DNA of 64,000 nt from Loktanella sp. DSM 29012. Lineage in GTDB: Bacteria > Pseudomonadota > Alphaproteobacteria > Rhodobacterales > Rhodobacteraceae. The stretch lies in contig NZ_FOEJ01000002.1 in the NCBI RefSeq assembly GCF_900110705.1, forward strand, positions 434,001 through 498,000, written 5' to 3'. A program made the translations under genes and the position numbers. Positions 61,905 to 64,000 of the stretch are shown here, one piece after another (position 1 is the stretch's first letter; each line of letters starts with the position of its first letter). The notes beneath the pieces were generated by a model. The model was not told where the DNA came from. It ran no database searches and was given only the letters and a program-made list of their open reading frames with translations.

Positions 61905-62687
61905 ATGAAACCAAGTGCTGCCTGTCGGACCATGCGAGACCGCGTGCCGCTGGTGCATTGCATCACCAACTATGTCGCAATGAACATCGCCGCAAATGCG
62001 ACGCTGGCCGCGGGTGCGTCCCCTGCCATGCTGCACGCCCCCGAAGAAGTCGCTGATTTCACGCCCCTCGCAGGGGCATTGACCATCAATATCGGCACCC
62101 TGTCGCCACAATGGGTCACGGGCATGCTGGCGGCCGCCGCAGCTGCGAAATCGCACGGCGTGCCCTGGGTTCTGGACCCGGTCGCGCATTTCATCACCCC
62201 CTACCGGGCCAGTGCGACCCAGGATCTGCTGGCGCAGCAGCCGGACATCATCCGCGGCAACGCGTCAGAAATCATCTCGCTGTCAGGACAGGCCGCGTCG
62301 GGCAAGGGTGCGGACAGTGGTGATGATGTGGCACAGGCGCAGGATGTTGCCATCCGCATGGCAAGCCAGCGCAACTGCGTCGTGGCCGTCACTGGCCCGG
62401 TGGATTTCGTCACCGATGGCACGCGCAAAGTGACGGTGCATGGCGGGTCCGACCTGATGCCCAAGGTGACCGCGATGGGGTGTTCACTGACCGCCGTCAT
62501 CGGGGCCTATGCTGCGGTTGCGCCCGCCTTTGACGCGACGGTCGCTGCCCTGTCCCATTTTGCCGTGGCGGGCGCGCGTGCAGGTGCGGACTGCCCGGGA
62601 CCGGGTCATTTCCAGGTACGGTTCCTGGACCAGTTGCATGCCCTGCAACCTGCCGATCTGGACGCGGCGCGGCTGACATGGCTTTGA
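61905..62687 (+). CDS. thiM: Hydroxyethylthiazole kinase
   Basis: A 260-residue ribokinase-like enzyme that phosphorylates the thiazole moiety in thiamine salvage. Motifs: PLVHCITNYVAMNIAANATLAAGASPAM (N-terminal strand, catalytic region split as VHCITNYVAMN and LAAGASPAM), WVLDPVA, IRGNASEI and the anion-hole-type VTAMGCSLTAVIGAYAA with the Cys. It stands 52 bases after the TPP riboswitch. The stop overlaps thiE by ten bases. Confidence 0.96.
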   Translation: MKPSAACRTMRDRVPLVHCITNYVAMNIAANATLAAGASPAMLHAPEEVADFTPLAGALTINIGTLSPQWVTGMLAAAAAAKSHGVPWVLDPVAHFITPYRASATQDLLAQQPDIIRGNASEIISLSGQAASGKGADSGDDVAQAQDVAIRMASQRNCVVAVTGPVDFVTDGTRKVTVHGGSDLMPKVTAMGCSLTAVIGAYAAVAPAFDATVAALSHFAVAGARAGADCPGPGHFQVRFLDQLHALQPADLDAARLTWL

Positions 62688-63328
62688 TCCGCGCGCAATT
62701 GCGCCTCTATCTCGTGACTGATCCGCTGCTGTGCGCGCGGATGGGGCTGATCGAAACCGTCACCGCAGCGGTGCAGGGTGGCGTCACCTGCGTGCAGCTG
62801 CGCGACAAGTCAGCCACCACCCATGCGCGCATCGACGCAGCCCGCGCGGTGAAATCCGCGCTTGCAGGTTCAGGTGTACCGCTGATCATCAACGATGATC
62901 TGGATGCGGCTGTCGCGGCCGGGGTGGACGGTGTGCATCTGGGTCAGGGTGACGCGCAGGCCGCCACGGCACGGGCCCGTCTGGGCCCAGAGGCGATCAT
63001 CGGGCTGTCATGCGAAAGCCCGCAGGATGTGCGTGCCGCTGATATGGCAACCGTCGATTACCTCGGCCTTGGAACGGTGTTTCCCACGGCAACCAAGGAC
63101 GACCACAAACCCAGTATCGGTCTGGACGGACTAGCCACGCTTGCAGGTCTGACCGACCCGCCCTGCGTGGCGATCGGCGGCCTGAAGCACGCGCACGCCG
63201 GGGCGGTTCTGGCCGCAGGCTGCGACGGTATTGCCGTCGTTTCGGCCATTTGCGGCCAGCCTGACCCGGAAACTGCGGCCCGCACACTGATGCGCGCCAT
63301 GACCCCCACCACAGGAGAAAAGACATGA
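62678..63328 (+). CDS. thiE: Thiamine-phosphate synthase
   Basis: A 216-residue TIM-barrel enzyme that joins hydroxymethylpyrimidine diphosphate to thiazole phosphate. Motifs: LYLVTDPLL, VQGGVTCVQLRDKSA, LIINDDLDAAVAAGVDGVHLGQGD, IGLSCESPQ, DYLGLGTVFPTATK and AIGGLKHAH. The order thiM-thiE-thiD is a salvage cluster. Its start lies inside thiM and its stop overlaps thiD in ATGA. Confidence 0.96.
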   Translation: MALIRAQLRLYLVTDPLLCARMGLIETVTAAVQGGVTCVQLRDKSATTHARIDAARAVKSALAGSGVPLIINDDLDAAVAAGVDGVHLGQGDAQAATARARLGPEAIIGLSCESPQDVRAADMATVDYLGLGTVFPTATKDDHKPSIGLDGLATLAGLTDPPCVAIGGLKHAHAGAVLAAGCDGIAVVSAICGQPDPETAARTLMRAMTPTTGEKT

Positions 63329-64000
63329 TCCACAACGTCCTGAGCATTGCAGGGTCTGACCCGTCGGGTGGAGCGGGAATACAGGCCGATCTGAAAACCT
63401 TTGCGGCGAACGGAACCTATGGCATGGCCGCTCTGACCGCGCTGACCGCGCAGAACACACGCGGTGTCAGCGGCGTCGAAACTGTGCCGCCGGCGTTCGT
63501 TCAGGCGCAGATTGCAGCCGTGTTCGACGACATAAGGGTCGATGCGGTCAAGATCGGGATGATCGCGACCGCCGATATCGCGTCCGCCGTGGCAGAAGTT
63601 CTGTCCCGCCACCCCGGCGTGCCCATCGTCCTGGACCCGGTCATGGTCGCCAAGGGCGGTGCCACCTTGCTGGACGAGGATGCTATTGCCGCCGTCAAGA
63701 CCACCCTGCTGCCGCTGGCAACCGTGGTGACGCCGAACCTGGCCGAGGCTGGCAGATTATTGGACCTGCCGCAGGCAACAGATCGCCGCGGCATGGCAAA
63801 GCAGGCGGCCGCACTGGTCGACCTTGGCCCACGCGCCGCATTGGTCAAGGGTGGCCATCTGGATGGATCAGACAGCCCCGACGTACTGCACGACATGCAT
63901 GATGCCCACTGGCTGGACGCGGCGCGAACGCCCGGCCGCAATACGCACGGGACCGGATGCACCCTGTCATCCGCGCTGGCCGCACATCTGGCCAAAGGTG
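63325..64000 (+). CDS. thiD: Hydroxymethylpyrimidine kinase/phosphomethylpyrimidine kinase, truncated by window end
   Basis: The frame starts at ATG 63325, overlapping the thiE stop, and is open to the last base (225 codons here), so the C-terminal part is missing. NVLSIAGSDPSGGAGIQADLKT is the N-terminal substrate loop (given as SIAGSDPSGGAGIQADLK), LDPVMVAKGG and VVTPNLAEAG follow, and RNTHGTGCTLSSALAAHLAKG carries the catalytic Cys and anion hole. ThiD makes HMP-diphosphate, the partner substrate of ThiE. The full family length is about 265 residues. Confidence 0.95.
   Translation, partial: MIHNVLSIAGSDPSGGAGIQADLKTFAANGTYGMAALTALTAQNTRGVSGVETVPPAFVQAQIAAVFDDIRVDAVKIGMIATADIASAVAEVLSRHPGVPIVLDPVMVAKGGATLLDEDAIAAVKTTLLPLATVVTPNLAEAGRLLDLPQATDRRGMAKQAAALVDLGPRAALVKGGHLDGSDSPDVLHDMHDAHWLDAARTPGRNTHGTGCTLSSALAAHLAKG

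Overview
The window is chromosomal DNA from a GC-rich alphaproteobacterium, most likely a marine Rhodobacteraceae of the Roseobacter group. The support is a choline ABC transporter, an alphaproteobacterial RNase P RNA, a SAM/SAH-type riboswitch in front of metK (a class known mainly from Rhodobacterales), the cluster miaB-phoH-ybeY-corC-lnt-metK, and the order aroA-cmk-...-rpsA-ihfB-lapA-trpF-trpB. I see no rRNA, tRNA, transposase, integrase, CRISPR array or prophage. Genus cannot be fixed from the sequence.

Layout. 1-2.0 kb: end of a choline transporter operon (choW partial, choV) and a cupin. 2.1-7.6 kb (minus): yebC, a SLC13-type permease, a YmdB-like phosphoesterase, 5-formyl-THF cyclo-ligase and mgtE. 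7.7-13.8 kb: guanine deaminase, an AT-rich orphan membrane protein of foreign composition, a CAP-domain lipoprotein, 8-oxoguanine deaminase, a histidinol-phosphatase-type phosphatase and a small Xre regulator. 14-18 kb: quinone oxidoreductase, LysR regulator, DUF1127, BI-1 and DMT-permease genes. 18.2-23.2 kb (minus): rpmG (55 aa), an HWE-type histidine kinase, rnpB, an AmpD-like amidase, an Excalibur lipoprotein and gatA/gatC. 23.3-26 kb: UPF0173 hydrolase, a Kbp-like BON/LysM protein, tadA and rluB-type pseudouridine synthase.

26.0-32.2 kb (plus) is the most interesting block: small membrane protein, XpaC, TelA, DUF2927 lipoprotein, SPFH-GYF protein, cytochrome b561-like protein and a membrane-anchored zinc-ribbon protein, all tightly packed. 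It looks like an uncharacterised envelope-stress module, related in parts to the TelA/XpaC pair and to the Bacillus YdjG/YdjI system. It runs into fructokinase, dtd, an alpha-hydroxy-acid dehydrogenase and an amylosucrase (sucrose use), then rplY-pth and three DUF genes (DUF2332, DUF2237, DUF4893).

40.2-41.9 kb (minus) holds a membrane-tethered LuxR-type regulator and two tandem paralogous secreted proteins with Asp-runs and Arg-Gly repeats. 42-51.8 kb (minus): trpB, trpF, lapA, ihfB, rpsA, nitroreductase, an exported glutathione peroxidase, cmk, aroA, trmB and a secreted dienelactone hydrolase. 51.9-52.8 kb holds two divergent dead genes (a LysR remnant and a small secreted protein). 53-60.7 kb (minus): metK with its riboswitch, lnt, corC, ybeY, phoH, two cell-surface proteins sharing a short cysteine-containing module, and miaB. 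60.8-64 kb (plus): a glycosyltransferase-like gene, then a TPP riboswitch controlling thiM-thiE-thiD (thiD cut by the window end).

All coordinates and motif readings were made by eye. Family names rest on recognised motifs, not on database searches.
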